From positions 1 to 64,000 of the forward strand of contig NZ_ATHQ01000001.1 in the NCBI RefSeq assembly GCF_000523275.1: DNA of 64,000 nucleotides. The letters run 5' to 3'. Made by a program: the position numbers and the translations under genes. Positions 17,874 to 27,167 of the stretch are shown one piece after another. Each line of letters opens with the position of its first letter. Positions within the stretch are counted from its first letter, which is position 1. The stretch is from Lebetimonas sp. JH292 (GTDB taxonomy: Bacteria > Campylobacterota > Campylobacteria > Campylobacterales > Nautiliaceae). Under the pieces are notes generated by a model that made no database searches, was not told the DNA's origin, and saw only the letters and a list, made by a program, of their open reading frames with translations.

Positions 17874-18456
17874 TTTGATTCTTTATATATGCTAAAACAT
17901 AATCCATTCCGCTATATAACGTTAATATTACGGCAATCCAAAGCAATAAATTCGCAAAAGGCCAGTTCATTATTAAAAATCCAATAGCAATCATTTGAAA
18001 AACAGTTTTTATTTTTCCGGCAAATGAGGCTTTTACACACATTCCCTCTTCTACCATAGCAATTCTAAGACCTGTAATAAAAAATTCTCTAAGAAGTATT
18101 AAATATATTGCCCATGCATTTGCCCTGTGTAAAAACAACAAACCTAAAAAAGCACCAAGTACCAGCATTTTATCGGCAAGAGGGTCAAGAATTTCACCAA
18201 GTTTGCTGATTGCATTAAAATTTCTTGCAATAAAACCGTCAAAAAAATCGGTTATGGAAGCCACAACAAACAAAAGAACTGCAAAATAATCAAACCAGCT
18301 TGAATCAATTCCGCTGAATAAATTTCTGTTTACTAAAAAGAAATACATTAAAAGAGCTAAAAAAACTCTTGAAAAAGCCAGTAAATTCGGGATATGTTTA
18401 AGTTTTTTTTCCCATCTCATATTTTTTTGAAGATTTATATTATCTTCCGTAATCAA
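17866..18456 (-). CDS. pgsA: CDP-diacylglycerol--glycerol-3-phosphate phosphatidyltransferase
   Basis: The product (196 residues from TTG, 184 from the ATG at 18420) is a CDP-alcohol phosphatidyltransferase with the motif D-x2-DG-x2-AR-x8-G-x3-D-x3-D, seen as TDFFDGFIARNF followed by LGEILDPLADK. It makes phosphatidylglycerol-phosphate from CDP-diacylglycerol. Four or more membrane segments follow. The TTG overlaps the fabL stop as TTGA with AGG just upstream, supporting coupled translation from TTG. The ATG has no clear ribosome site. Either start leaves the enzyme intact. Confidence 0.93.
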   Translation of the reverse strand: MITEDNINLQKNMRWEKKLKHIPNLLAFSRVFLALLMYFFLVNRNLFSGIDSSWFDYFAVLLFVVASITDFFDGFIARNFNAISKLGEILDPLADKMLVLGAFLGLLFLHRANAWAIYLILLREFFITGLRIAMVEEGMCVKASFAGKIKTVFQMIAIGFLIMNWPFANLLLWIAVILTLYSGMDYVLAYIKNQND

Positions 18457-19226
18457 CCTATTTTCCCTCCAAACGTTGTGCCTCCGTCAACAATAACGGT
18501 TTCTCCTGTTATCCAGCTTGCTTCATCGCTGCATAAGAAATAGACAATTCCAGCCAAATCTTCAGGCGTCCCCATTCTGTTTAGCGGACTTCTAATTTCT
18601 ACCGCTTTTTTTACCTCCTCATAATTTGGAAATGCACGCAATGCATCAGTATCAATAGGCCCTCCACTTACAGCATTAACCCTGATTCCAAATTCTCCAA
18701 GCTCAGCCGCAGCGTATTTTACCATGGTTTCAACCGCAGCTTTGCTTGCACCATGTCCGGCGTAATTAGGGGTATAAACAAGATTTCCTGTAGAACTCAG
18801 CGAAATAATACTTCCGCCTCTTTCTTTCATTCTTTTTGCCGCTTCCTGGGCGCCTACAACAAAAGCGCTTACAGTGGCTGTAAATATATTGCAAAGGCCT
18901 TTTGGTTTTAACCTCATAAAAGGTCCGAAACCTCCTACGACCGCCCTGCCGCTAATTATTGCATTTGAGACAAAGAAATCTACCCTATCAAAATCCTCAT
19001 CAATTGTCTTAAATAAATCTTTATATGTTTCGGGCTCAAGTATATTTAATTGATAAGCCTTTGCTTTTATATTATATTTTTCTTTCCATTCACTTGCCAG
19101 ATTCTCGGCAATTTCTTTATTTGAATTGTATGTAAATGCTATATTTACACCTTCTTTTGCGAACCTCTCGGCAATAGCTTTTCCTATACCCCTTGTTGCT
19201 CCACTTATAACTAAAGTTTTATAAAT
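18453..19226 (-). CDS. fabL: FabL-type enoyl-[acyl-carrier-protein] reductase, apparent ATT start
   Basis: This short-chain dehydrogenase of about 257 residues has the nucleotide motif [10 protein letters not shown], the S-x-YxxxK-type segment [15 protein letters not shown] and the diagnostic FabL block [19 protein letters not shown], so FabL rather than FabI. It should carry out the last reduction of fatty-acid elongation with NADPH. The frame is open back to a TAA at 19238-19236 and contains no ATG, GTG or TTG before the conserved start. The only plausible initiator is ATT at 19226-19224, overlapping the dapA stop. One extra G would instead make ATGAAAACTTTA with a classical TGA/ATG overlap. 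An internal ATG near 18917 would remove the cofactor site. Confidence 0.86.
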   Translation of the reverse strand: MYKTLVISGATRGIGKAIAERFAKEGVNIAFTYNSNKEIAENLASEWKEKYNIKAKAYQLNILEPETYKDLFKTIDEDFDRVDFFVSNAIISGRAVVGGFGPFMRLKPKGLCNIFTATVSAFVVGAQEAAKRMKERGGSIISLSSTGNLVYTPNYAGHGASKAAVETMVKYAAAELGEFGIRVNAVSGGPIDTDALRAFPNYEEVKKAVEIRSPLNRMGTPEDLAGIVYFLCSDEASWITGETVIVDGGTTFGGKIG

Positions 19227-20082
19227 ACTTTTTAATTACTTCTTTAATTTTTACCTGTGATTCTTTACAAGGTGCTGTTAAAGGAAGTCTGTATTCAAGA
19301 GATGGAATAAGCCCTGCTTCATACATTGCAAATTTTATAGGGATTGGATTACTTTCAATAAATAAAACTTTGTTAATCTCATACAATTCTTCATTTATTT
19401 CTTTTGATTTTTCATATTCACCTTTTAAGGCAAGATGAATAAGTTTTCCAATTTTATCCGGCAATAAATTTGATGTTACAGATATGCATCCGCTTCCCCC
19501 TGTTGCCATAATGGGATAATTTATTGCATCTTCACCGCTTATTACGCTTATACCTGATTTTGATTTTAAAGCCACCACATTTTCAATTTTTCCGGTTGCC
19601 TCTTTAATTGCAACAATATTTTCAACATCATTAAACAGTTTTACAGCCGTGTCAACTTCGATATTAGAGCAGGTTCTGCCCGGAACATTATATAAAACCA
19701 CAGGAATAGAAATACTGTTTGCCAGTGCTTTATAATGCTCATAAAGACCTTTTTGGGTGGGCTTGTTATAATAAGGGGCTACACTCAAAATTGCATCAGC
19801 GCCTTTACTTTCAGCAAATTTAGCTAAATCTATCGCTTCATGAGTGGAATTGCTTCCCGCCCCTGCTATTACTTTTGCCCTTCCTTTACACACTTCAACC
19901 GCTATTTCAATACATCTTTTGTGTTCATCATGTGTTAAAGTTGCACTCTCCCCTGTGGTACCCACAGGTACAACACAGTCAATTCCGTTAACTATCTGCC
20001 TTTCAATCAGTTTTGCATAAGTCTCTTCATCAACTTTTCCGTTTTTTAACGGAGTGATTAAAGCAGTCATTGCGCCTTGCAT
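19219..20082 (-). CDS. dapA: 4-hydroxy-tetrahydrodipicolinate synthase
   Basis: The enzyme (287 residues) condenses pyruvate with aspartate semialdehyde in the lysine/diaminopimelate pathway, which also feeds peptidoglycan. Family blocks: [31 protein letters not shown], the Tyr of VLYNVPGRT, and the Schiff-base lysine in VAIKEATG. An in-frame start 13 codons further upstream exists, but the ATG at 20082 has AAGGAATAAA directly before it and begins exactly where the family begins ([10 protein letters not shown]), so that start is preferred. Confidence 0.96.
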   Translation of the reverse strand: MQGAMTALITPLKNGKVDEETYAKLIERQIVNGIDCVVPVGTTGESATLTHDEHKRCIEIAVEVCKGRAKVIAGAGSNSTHEAIDLAKFAESKGADAILSVAPYYNKPTQKGLYEHYKALANSISIPVVLYNVPGRTCSNIEVDTAVKLFNDVENIVAIKEATGKIENVVALKSKSGISVISGEDAINYPIMATGGSGCISVTSNLLPDKIGKLIHLALKGEYEKSKEINEELYEINKVLFIESNPIPIKFAMYEAGLIPSLEYRLPLTAPCKESQVKIKEVIKKYL

Positions 20083-20168
20083 TTTATTCCTTTTTTTTGC
20101 AATTATATCAAACTTTATCAATGACTAAATGGTAAAATATATAAGAATAACTACAAAGCTAAAAATAT

Positions 20169-20298
20169 AACAGCTTCAGAGCTTCATTTTGCTAATGCAC
20201 CGCTCAAATTTTGCTAAAAATTGCAAACAGCAAGCGCCCTGACGGGTTGAGTGCAATTTTTTAGACGCAAAATTTTCGTTAAACTCCGCAATGCTGTA
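20169..20298. repeat. Imperfect palindromic element or structured RNA candidate
   Basis: This gene-free stretch between dapA and the lolC-like gene is richer in G+C than its surroundings. Its arms pair: ACAGC at 20170-20174 with GCTGT at 20293-20297, AAATTTTGC (20206-20214) with GCAAAATTT (20267-20275), and AAAAATTGCA (20216-20225) with TGCAATTTTT (20252-20261). The loop carries a small CCC-TGAC-GGG hairpin near 20236-20246. It could be a small RNA, a miniature mobile element or a dispersed intergenic palindrome. No coding frame was recognised. Confidence 0.5.
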
Positions 20299-20338
20299 AT
20301 ATTTTTATTTTTTCGTTATTTAGTTAGTGCCTCAAACT

Positions 20339-21547
20339 TTATTCATATCTTAATGTTTCAAGCACATCGGTTTTACTTGCCTTAAGCGCAGGATAAAATG
20401 ACGCAAAAAGGACAATTACAAAAGCTCCAAAAATAATCAAGTTAAAATCTGTAAAACTGAGATTAATCGGTAATTTACTGACCCCGTAAACATCCGCCGG
20501 AAGTTTGATTATATCAAATGTCTTCAAAACCCAAATACCAACTCCTCCTACCAAAGCCCCGCTAATTATACCTATAAGCCCCACAATAAGTCCAAGTCTT
20601 AAAAAAACAGCTTTAATCTCTTTTTTTCCGGCACCCAGACTCATCATTAAAGCAATTTCTTTTCTTTTACTCATAATCATCATAAGAAGTGAACTAATAA
20701 TATTAAGCGAAGCCACAATAATTATAAGCATTAACACTAAAAACAAAGCTCTTTTTTCCATTTTTAAAGCTGCAAAAAAATTGCCGTTCTGCTGCCACCA
20801 TCCAATTACTCCGATACCGGGAGGAAGTATTTTTTTTATTTTTTCAATGTCTTTAAAAGGATTGGGAGAGTAAATATGAATACCGCTGTAAAAATTTTGA
20901 TGTAATATTCTTTTAAGACCTTCTATATTCATATAAGCTATTCCTTTGTCATATGCCACAAGGCCGCTGTTAAAATAAGAGACAATTTTTACTTTTTTAA
21001 TAATAGGAGAAATACCAAATCCAAGAGGAGTAATTTTTGAAAAAATCATTATAATTTTTTCACCTTTACTTATACCAAGGTCAGAAAAAAGCCTTTTTCC
21101 AAGTACTACATCAAAAAGTCCTGTTTTATCAATTCCATTTATAGCATTTTTAAAAATATAATTAATATTTGCTTCTTTTTTAAAATCCACCCCATAAAGA
21201 AGCACCCCGTTTAAATTGCTACTGTTTTGAACAACCGCCGATGTTTCGATATAGGGTGAATATTTAAACTCAGGAAAGTGTTTTTTTAAAAGTTTTAATG
21301 TTGAATCATCAACATTCACTAATGATGAATAAACAGTTATGGGATAATTCATAACTTTCAGTTTTTTTTCAAACTCCCTGTCCATTCCGTTCATAATCCC
21401 CATTGCTATCATTAAAGTCGCAACACCGGTTAAAATACCAAGAAAAGCGAGAATAAAACTTATATATATAAAAGGATGTTTTTTATCAAACCTTAAATAT
21501 CTTTTAATTATAAAATTTACAAATTTTTTATTCATTTTACTACTCAC
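20339..21547 (-). CDS. lolC: LolC/LolE-like lipoprotein-releasing ABC permease
   Basis: The 402-residue permease has the FtsX/MacB-type layout: one membrane helix near residues 28-50, a large periplasmic domain, then three helices in the last 140 residues. ILAFLGILTGVATLMIAMGIMNGMDREFEKKL and the C-terminal MSLGAGKKEIKAVFLRLG are typical of LolC/E, which extract lipoproteins from the inner membrane for delivery to LolA. The matching LolD ATPase is not in the window. The computed start is a GTG inside a tandem repeat; the ATG at 21535 (MNKKFVNFIIKRYLRF) is more likely. lolA lies about 2.7 kb away. Confidence 0.85.
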   Translation of the reverse strand: MSSKMNKKFVNFIIKRYLRFDKKHPFIYISFILAFLGILTGVATLMIAMGIMNGMDREFEKKLKVMNYPITVYSSLVNVDDSTLKLLKKHFPEFKYSPYIETSAVVQNSSNLNGVLLYGVDFKKEANINYIFKNAINGIDKTGLFDVVLGKRLFSDLGISKGEKIIMIFSKITPLGFGISPIIKKVKIVSYFNSGLVAYDKGIAYMNIEGLKRILHQNFYSGIHIYSPNPFKDIEKIKKILPPGIGVIGWWQQNGNFFAALKMEKRALFLVLMLIIIVASLNIISSLLMMIMSKRKEIALMMSLGAGKKEIKAVFLRLGLIVGLIGIISGALVGGVGIWVLKTFDIIKLPADVYGVSKLPINLSFTDFNLIIFGAFVIVLFASFYPALKASKTDVLETLRYE

Positions 21548-21578
21548 AACTCACTACTCACCACTCACTACTCACTAT
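21541..21578 (-). repeat. GTGAGTAGT tandem repeat between secA and lolC-like gene
   Basis: On the minus strand four to five copies of GTGAGTAGT or close variants (GTGAGTGGT, GTGAGTTGT) run head to tail between the secA stop and the permease start. Several copies contain GTG codons, which confuses start calling for the downstream gene. The unit differs from the GAAAAGT-type repeats elsewhere in the window but sits in the same kind of place. Confidence 0.75.
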
Positions 21579-24227
21579 TTAAAACCTAGGGCTTTTCCCA
21601 CAGCAGTCTTTATATTTTTTACCGCTTCCACAGGGACAGGGGTCATTTCTTTTTACTCTTTTTTTCTCCTGTTTTGCTTCAAATTCGGCCTGCAATCTTT
21701 TGGTTTCCTCATCTAAATTATTAATTATTTCATTTACATCTTTTTCTTCCATATTTTCCGGTATTTCCGGAATTTTATTTAAAATATCTTCAACTTTTTT
21801 ACCTTCAATTGCTTTCATAAACTCTGCGATATCAGGGTCAATTTCTGGCATTTGGTATTCTATCTGTAAATTGTGCAGTATTTTGGAACTTTCAACTTTT
21901 ATTCTTTGAATTAATTCTTCAAACAAAGTAAAACTCTCTTTTTTATATTCAACAAGAGGATCTTTTTGATTATATCCTCTAAGCCCTATTCCTGTTTTTA
22001 ATATATCCATCATATATAAATGGTCTCTCCAGCTTTCATCAAGTACCTGAAGTAAAACCTGTCTTAAAATCCTTTGCCTGTCTTCTTTGCTTGCTTCTTT
22101 AAATTTTTCTTCGAATTTGTTTTGTAGTTTTTCTGTTATATAATTTTTTAATGAATCATAATCTTTATTTTTCATCTCTTCCAAAGAAAAAACAATTCCC
22201 GTATATTCTTTCAAATGAGAAATCAAATTTTCATAATTTATGTCGTCTTCCTGCATTTCCGGAAAAACTTCGCTCTCATTTAAAATATATTCTACAAAAT
22301 CCTCTCTCATTTCTTTTATTTTATTTTCAATATCAAAATTTGTATCAAGTATCTGGTCTCTGAATTTATAAATAACTTTTCTCTGTTCATTTGCGACATC
22401 ATCATATTTTAAAATGTGCTTTCTTGCTTCAAAATGCATATTTTCAACTTTTTTCTGTGCATTTTCTATGGCACGGGAGACTAATTTGCTGTCAATATGC
22501 TCACCCCTTTCAATACCGAGTCTTTCCATAATTCTTTTTATTCTGTCACTTCCGAAAATTCTAAGTAAATCATCTTCAAGTGAAAGATAAAACTGGCTTG
22601 CACCCGGGTCTCCCTGACGGCCGGAACGGCCTCTGAGCTGATTGTCAATTCTTCTGCTTTCATGCCTTTCGGTGCCTATAATATATAATCCTCCGAGTTT
22701 TTTAACTTCATCGTCTATTTTGATATCAACTCCCCTACCGGCCATATTAGTAGCAACTGTCACAGCACCTTTTCTTCCGGCCTGGGCGATAATTTCCGCT
22801 TCTTTCTTATGATGTTTTGCATTAAGCACAGTATGAGGTATTTTTTCTTTTTTAAGAAGCCTGCTTAAATATTCGCTTTTTTCTACACTTGTAGTCCCGA
22901 CCAAAACGGGCTGACCTTTTGTATGAAGTTTTTTTATTGTTTTTACAACGGATTCAAATTTTTCTTCTGCCGTTTTATAAACCAAATCGTTTAAATCTTT
23001 TCTGATTACCGGCATATTAGTCGGTATTGAAATAACCTCAAGTCCATAAATTTCGATAAATTCAGTAGCTTCTGTTTGAGCAGTTCCTGTCATACCGGCC
23101 AATTTTTCATAAAGCCTGAAATAATTTTGATATGTGGTTTCCGCAAATGTTTGTGATTCTTCCTGTATTTCCACACCCTCTTTTGCTTCAAGAGCCTGAT
23201 GAAGCCCTTCGCTAAATCTTCTGCCTTCGGCAATTCTTCCTGTAAATTCGTCAACTATTAACACCTCGCCTTTTCTTACAATATAATCTTTTCCGTTTTG
23301 AAAAAGATAATTAGCCTTTATGGCCTGGTCAAGATGATGGGCCAGAATGGCATTCTCAGGAGTATAAAGATTTTCTACACCAAAAAGTTTTTCAGCTTCT
23401 TTTATTCCTTCTTCCGTCAATAAAACAACCTTGTCTTTTTCATCAACTTTAAAATGCTTATCTTTTACCATTTTTTTGGCAACCTCGTCTGCTTTTAAAT
23501 AATCTTCAACCCTTTTATTAGCCGGTCCTGAAATAATAAGAGGGGTTCTTGCCTCATCAATTAAAATACTATCAACCTCATCCACTATGGCATAAAAATG
23601 TCCTCTTTGAACCTTATCATTTATATCAAAAACCATATTGTCTCTTAAATAATCAAATCCGAATTCCGAATTGGTACCGTAAGTAACATCACATTCATAG
23701 GCCTTTTTTCTTTCACTTTCCTCCATTCCTGAAATTACAACACCTGTAGTTAATCCAAAAAATGAATAAAGCTCTCCCATCTGAGTGGCGTCCCTTTTTG
23801 CCAGATAATCATTTACTGTTACCACATGAACGCCCCTGCCAAGCATTGCATTAAGCACAACGGGAAGAGTTGCAACAAGGGTTTTACCCTCCCCCGTTTT
23901 CATTTCGGCAATTCTTCCTTCATGCAATACCATTCCCCCTACAAGCTGCACATCGAAATGCCTCATATTAAGTACTCTTTTACTTGCCTCCCGCACCATT
24001 GCAAATACATCATTTAAATATTTATCAAGCACAATATTTTTATCTTCTTTTTCCACCTCTTTTAACGCATTTTCTCTTATTTTATTAAATTCGTTTTTTA
24101 TTTCTTCATCACTCATCTTTTGATATTTATCTTCTAATGCATTTATATCTTTTACTCTTTTAAAATATTTTTTTAGTTCCCTGTCGTTTTTTGTACCGAA
24201 TATTTTCCTGAACACATGTTTTACCAT
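21579..24227 (-). CDS. secA: Preprotein translocase ATPase SecA
   Basis: This 882-residue motor drives proteins through SecYEG. It is full length: Walker [35 protein letters not shown], the preprotein cross-linking domain, second ATPase half with [12 protein letters not shown] and [18 protein letters not shown], helical scaffold ([21 protein letters not shown]) and a C-terminal zinc-binding tail [14 protein letters not shown] that binds SecB or lipids. The start ATG gives [20 protein letters not shown] weak leader precedes it. No unusual features. Confidence 0.98.
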   Translation of the reverse strand: MVKHVFRKIFGTKNDRELKKYFKRVKDINALEDKYQKMSDEEIKNEFNKIRENALKEVEKEDKNIVLDKYLNDVFAMVREASKRVLNMRHFDVQLVGGMVLHEGRIAEMKTGEGKTLVATLPVVLNAMLGRGVHVVTVNDYLAKRDATQMGELYSFFGLTTGVVISGMEESERKKAYECDVTYGTNSEFGFDYLRDNMVFDINDKVQRGHFYAIVDEVDSILIDEARTPLIISGPANKRVEDYLKADEVAKKMVKDKHFKVDEKDKVVLLTEEGIKEAEKLFGVENLYTPENAILAHHLDQAIKANYLFQNGKDYIVRKGEVLIVDEFTGRIAEGRRFSEGLHQALEAKEGVEIQEESQTFAETTYQNYFRLYEKLAGMTGTAQTEATEFIEIYGLEVISIPTNMPVIRKDLNDLVYKTAEEKFESVVKTIKKLHTKGQPVLVGTTSVEKSEYLSRLLKKEKIPHTVLNAKHHKKEAEIIAQAGRKGAVTVATNMAGRGVDIKIDDEVKKLGGLYIIGTERHESRRIDNQLRGRSGRQGDPGASQFYLSLEDDLLRIFGSDRIKRIMERLGIERGEHIDSKLVSRAIENAQKKVENMHFEARKHILKYDDVANEQRKVIYKFRDQILDTNFDIENKIKEMREDFVEYILNESEVFPEMQEDDINYENLISHLKEYTGIVFSLEEMKNKDYDSLKNYITEKLQNKFEEKFKEASKEDRQRILRQVLLQVLDESWRDHLYMMDILKTGIGLRGYNQKDPLVEYKKESFTLFEELIQRIKVESSKILHNLQIEYQMPEIDPDIAEFMKAIEGKKVEDILNKIPEIPENMEEKDVNEIINNLDEETKRLQAEFEAKQEKKRVKRNDPCPCGSGKKYKDCCGKSPRF

Positions 24228-24272
24228 TAAAAAAGCCTTTGCAAAGTTTTTTGTTATAATAACATATTCTTA

Positions 24273-24305
24273 AGTGAAAAGTTAAAAATGAAAAGTGAAA
24301 AATGT
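24273..24305 (+). repeat. AAGTGAAAAGTTAAAAATG-type repeat upstream of lolA
   Basis: Three units of GAAAAGT/GAAAAAT in a row occupy the gap between the divergent secA and lolA starts. They resemble the repeats at 4525-4572 and in bioA. The unit supplies GTGAAAA and ATGAAAA sequences that look like starts but lead to short frames. Confidence 0.6.
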
Positions 24306-24309
24306 TTTT

Positions 24310-24796
24310 ATGAAATACATTTTTATTAATTTTTATTATTACTATTTCAAATGCCCTAAATTTACCAAAAGAATTTAAAGCCAAATTCACCCAGTATATA
24401 TATTCTAAAGACAAAAAATTAACTTATAAAGGAATAGTTATACTTAAAAACAATGAAATTTACTGGAAATACACATATCCTAATATTAAAGAGATATGGA
24501 TTAAAGATAAAGTTTATATTTATGAGCCTGATTTAATGCAGGTTACTATTTCAAAAAAAGCGAAATTAAATCTTTTTAAGATATTAAAAAATGCTAAAAA
24601 ACTTGATAAAAATTTATATGTTGCAATTAATAACAAAAAAGAGATATATTTTATTTATGATAAAACTCTTAAAAAAGCATGGTATACGGATGATATCGGA
24701 AACAAGGTTGAAATTTATTTTAAAAAAACAAATAAAAACATTTCTATTCCACCGCTTAATTTTCCAAAAGATATCGATATTATTTATCAGAATTAA
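24310..24796 (+). CDS. lolA: LolA-like outer-membrane lipoprotein carrier, signal-peptide frame shifted
   Basis: From about 24320 the frame reads NALNLPKEFKAKFTQYIYSKDKKLTYKG, then GIVILKNNEIYWKYTYP and IKEIWIKDKVYIYEPDL, the beta-sheet pattern of LolA, a periplasmic carrier of lipoproteins. The mature length (about 150 residues) fits. The start ATG at 24310 opens MKYIFI in a different frame. One extra T in the T5 run at 24320-24324 joins it to MKYIFLLIFIITISNA, a good signal peptide ending at A before LNLPKE. Without that base only an internal start at 24536 remains, which would give half a protein. The 3' end overlaps the convergent Na/Pi gene by 17 bases. Confidence 0.78.
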
Positions 24797-26360
24797 GAAG
24801 CATAATATTTCTAAGTGATTTAATGTAACTTTTGGATAAATGCAGCATATTTATCATTATTGCGTTAATTTCGGCACTTACTTTTGAAGTTTTGGAAATC
24901 AGTTTGATTATATCGCTTGCCCTTTTATATGATTTGGCAATCTGGTCATATATATTTTCTATTTCCTCATACACATTTTCCCCGTTTAAATATTTTCTGA
25001 ATAAAATTGTGGCTTTTAAAATCTGATATCTAATATTTTGTAAAAATTCTTCAAGCCCTTCTTCTTCATAAATTTTTTCAATATCTCCCAGCATATCTTT
25101 TATGGATTTTACAGCGGTAGCTAGATACATTGTTTTTTTAAACAGTTTTACAATATTTTCATCCTGATTCAGCTGTGATATAAATTTATAAATTTCCCCT
25201 TCTATTTCCCTGATTTCATTATACAGTTTATTAAAATCGACATCAATTAATTCGCTGTTTTCTTCTAAAATTTTATCTATAGACTTATCTGTTTTAGAAG
25301 GAGGGACAAATATCGCAAGAAGAGCGAAATTGCTGACTTTTTTGGCAAGCCTGTTTATTTCTTTGTTCAAAGCGTCGAGAGCTAAATTTAAAATATTAAT
25401 GTCAACTGCATTTATATACTTAACAACACTTCTTTTTTTATCTTTTATTATTTTTTTAAGTAATTTTGAATAAAAATCAATAAAAGGAAACCATATAATT
25501 ACGCCCAAAACATTAAATAACGTATGAAAAAATGCTATTTTTAAAACATTGTCCAGCCCGTTCGTAAAATAAAGGGTAATTTCAACCAGATATTTAATAA
25601 AAATAAAAGCAACCACCCCTACACTTATATTAAATAAAACATGAGCTAAAGCAAGCCTTTTTTTATCTGAATTTCCTTCAATAGAACCTATTACAGCGGT
25701 AACAGTAGTACCAATATTCGCACCTATTACAAAAGCGGCTGCCATTTTAAAATCAACCACACCGCTAAAAAGCGCACTCTGGATTATTGCAATAGAAGCA
25801 GAACTTGATTGAATAATTCCTGTTATTATAAAACCGACCAGTAAAAAAACAATTAAAGGATAATTCTTAAATTCGTTTATATCAATATTTTTAGAAAAAC
25901 CCTCCATTGCATCTTTCATAATTTCAAGTCCGTAAAACAAAAGTCCTACAGCAAACACTAAAAGCAAAATTCTTTTTATTTTTTCATTTTCTATCAAAAT
26001 ACTAAATCCGCCAAGACCAATAAAAAAATAAAAAAGAGGTGTTAAATTAACTTCAAATCCAAAAACAGCAACTATCCATGCTGTAAATGTCGTCCCTATA
26101 TTCGCCCCGAAAATCACTGCAACAGCATTTTCCAGATTAATTAACCCGACACCGATTAAAGAAAGAATTATTAAAGTTATAAAAGACGAGCTTTGAAAAA
26201 GAGCTGTAAAAAATATTGAAGAAAAAAACGCTTTTATTTTACCGCCTGTGAGTTTATTAATAATTTCTTTAAAGGATTTTGATGAAAGTTTTCTTAAAAT
26301 ATCTTCAAACAGATATATTCCGAATAAAAAAAGTCCAAGACCTGCCAGAGCCTGAAGCAT
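24780..26360 (-). CDS. Na/Pi-cotransporter family protein with C-terminal PhoU-like domain
   Basis: This 526-residue protein has two inverted membrane repeats, each with the family signature: FQSSSFITLIILSLIG and later IQSSSASIAIIQSALFSG, plus GANIGTTFTAW and GANIGTTVTAV. About 310 residues of membrane domain are followed by a helical, charged PhoU-like tail (about 320-526). This matches NptA/YjbB-type sodium-phosphate transporters, which import or export phosphate. The start overlaps the IMPase stop by one base, so they form a pair. Confidence 0.92.
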   Translation of the reverse strand: MLQALAGLGLFLFGIYLFEDILRKLSSKSFKEIINKLTGGKIKAFFSSIFFTALFQSSSFITLIILSLIGVGLINLENAVAVIFGANIGTTFTAWIVAVFGFEVNLTPLFYFFIGLGGFSILIENEKIKRILLLVFAVGLLFYGLEIMKDAMEGFSKNIDINEFKNYPLIVFLLVGFIITGIIQSSSASIAIIQSALFSGVVDFKMAAAFVIGANIGTTVTAVIGSIEGNSDKKRLALAHVLFNISVGVVAFIFIKYLVEITLYFTNGLDNVLKIAFFHTLFNVLGVIIWFPFIDFYSKLLKKIIKDKKRSVVKYINAVDINILNLALDALNKEINRLAKKVSNFALLAIFVPPSKTDKSIDKILEENSELIDVDFNKLYNEIREIEGEIYKFISQLNQDENIVKLFKKTMYLATAVKSIKDMLGDIEKIYEEEGLEEFLQNIRYQILKATILFRKYLNGENVYEEIENIYDQIAKSYKRASDIIKLISKTSKVSAEINAIMINMLHLSKSYIKSLRNIMLLNSDK

Positions 26361-27112
26361 CAGAAATACTTTAAAAATTTTATATGAATAATTCCATTAC
26401 TTGCAATTATGCATTTATCTTCAAACATATTATATTCGCTTCCTTTTTCATTACTAACCTTGCCTCCGGCTTCACTTAAAATAATAATCCCTGCACTTAC
26501 ATCCCAGGGCTTCAGATTTGTTTCATAATATCCGTCAAATTTCCCTTCAGCCACATAACATAAATCTAAAGCCGCACTTCCAAATCGTCTAATATCCTGG
26601 CATTTTGGCAAAATTTTTGAGAGTTTTTCAATCACCCAGTTTAAATCATCCCTGTTTTCAGCACCCGAATATGGAAAACCTGTTGCAATCAATGCCCTCC
26701 CAAAATCACTGAATTTACTGACTTCTATTTTTTTACCGTTTTTATATGCGCCGCCTCCAGCCTCGGCATAAAAAAGTTCATCCAAAACAGGATTATAAAC
26801 AATACCGAATCTTGGTTTTTTTTCTTCATAAACGCCCACACTTATTGCACAGTGAGGAATTTGATGAAAAAAATTGGTAGTTCCGTCAATCGGATCTATT
26901 ATTATTGAATTGTTAAACTCTTCTTTTGTCGATTCTTCCGCAATAATGGAATAATTAAATTTTGAAAATTTTTCTTTTAAAAACTCTTCTATTTTTATAT
27001 CGTAATTTGTAACTAAATCTTTTTTACCTTTTAGACTTACTTCTTTAGCCGAATAAAACCCTTTTTTAAATATCTCTCCCGCCTCTTTTATTATTTGAAT
27101 AAATTTTTCCAT
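26360..27112 (-). CDS. Inositol-monophosphatase family phosphatase
   Basis: The 250-residue enzyme belongs to the lithium-sensitive IMPase/SuhB/CysQ family. Metal and substrate motifs are present: EESTKEEF with the first glutamate, IDPIDGTTNF, and WDVSAGIIILSEAGG near the C-terminus. It may act on inositol-1-phosphate, 3'-phosphoadenosine-5'-phosphate or another small sugar phosphate; the sequence does not decide. Release of phosphate would fit its pairing with the Na/Pi transporter downstream. Confidence 0.9.
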   Translation of the reverse strand: MEKFIQIIKEAGEIFKKGFYSAKEVSLKGKKDLVTNYDIKIEEFLKEKFSKFNYSIIAEESTKEEFNNSIIIDPIDGTTNFFHQIPHCAISVGVYEEKKPRFGIVYNPVLDELFYAEAGGGAYKNGKKIEVSKFSDFGRALIATGFPYSGAENRDDLNWVIEKLSKILPKCQDIRRFGSAALDLCYVAEGKFDGYYETNLKPWDVSAGIIILSEAGGKVSNEKGSEYNMFEDKCIIASNGIIHIKFLKYF

Positions 27113-27167
27113 AAGAAACCTTTTTAAGAAATTATACAGTTTTTACTATAAAACTTAAAAATATTAC

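Noticed and set aside
24160-24414. 84-codon minus-strand frame overlapping the secA start and lolA
   Set aside because: It lies opposite the lolA signal and repeat region and shows no family pattern; an antisense shadow.
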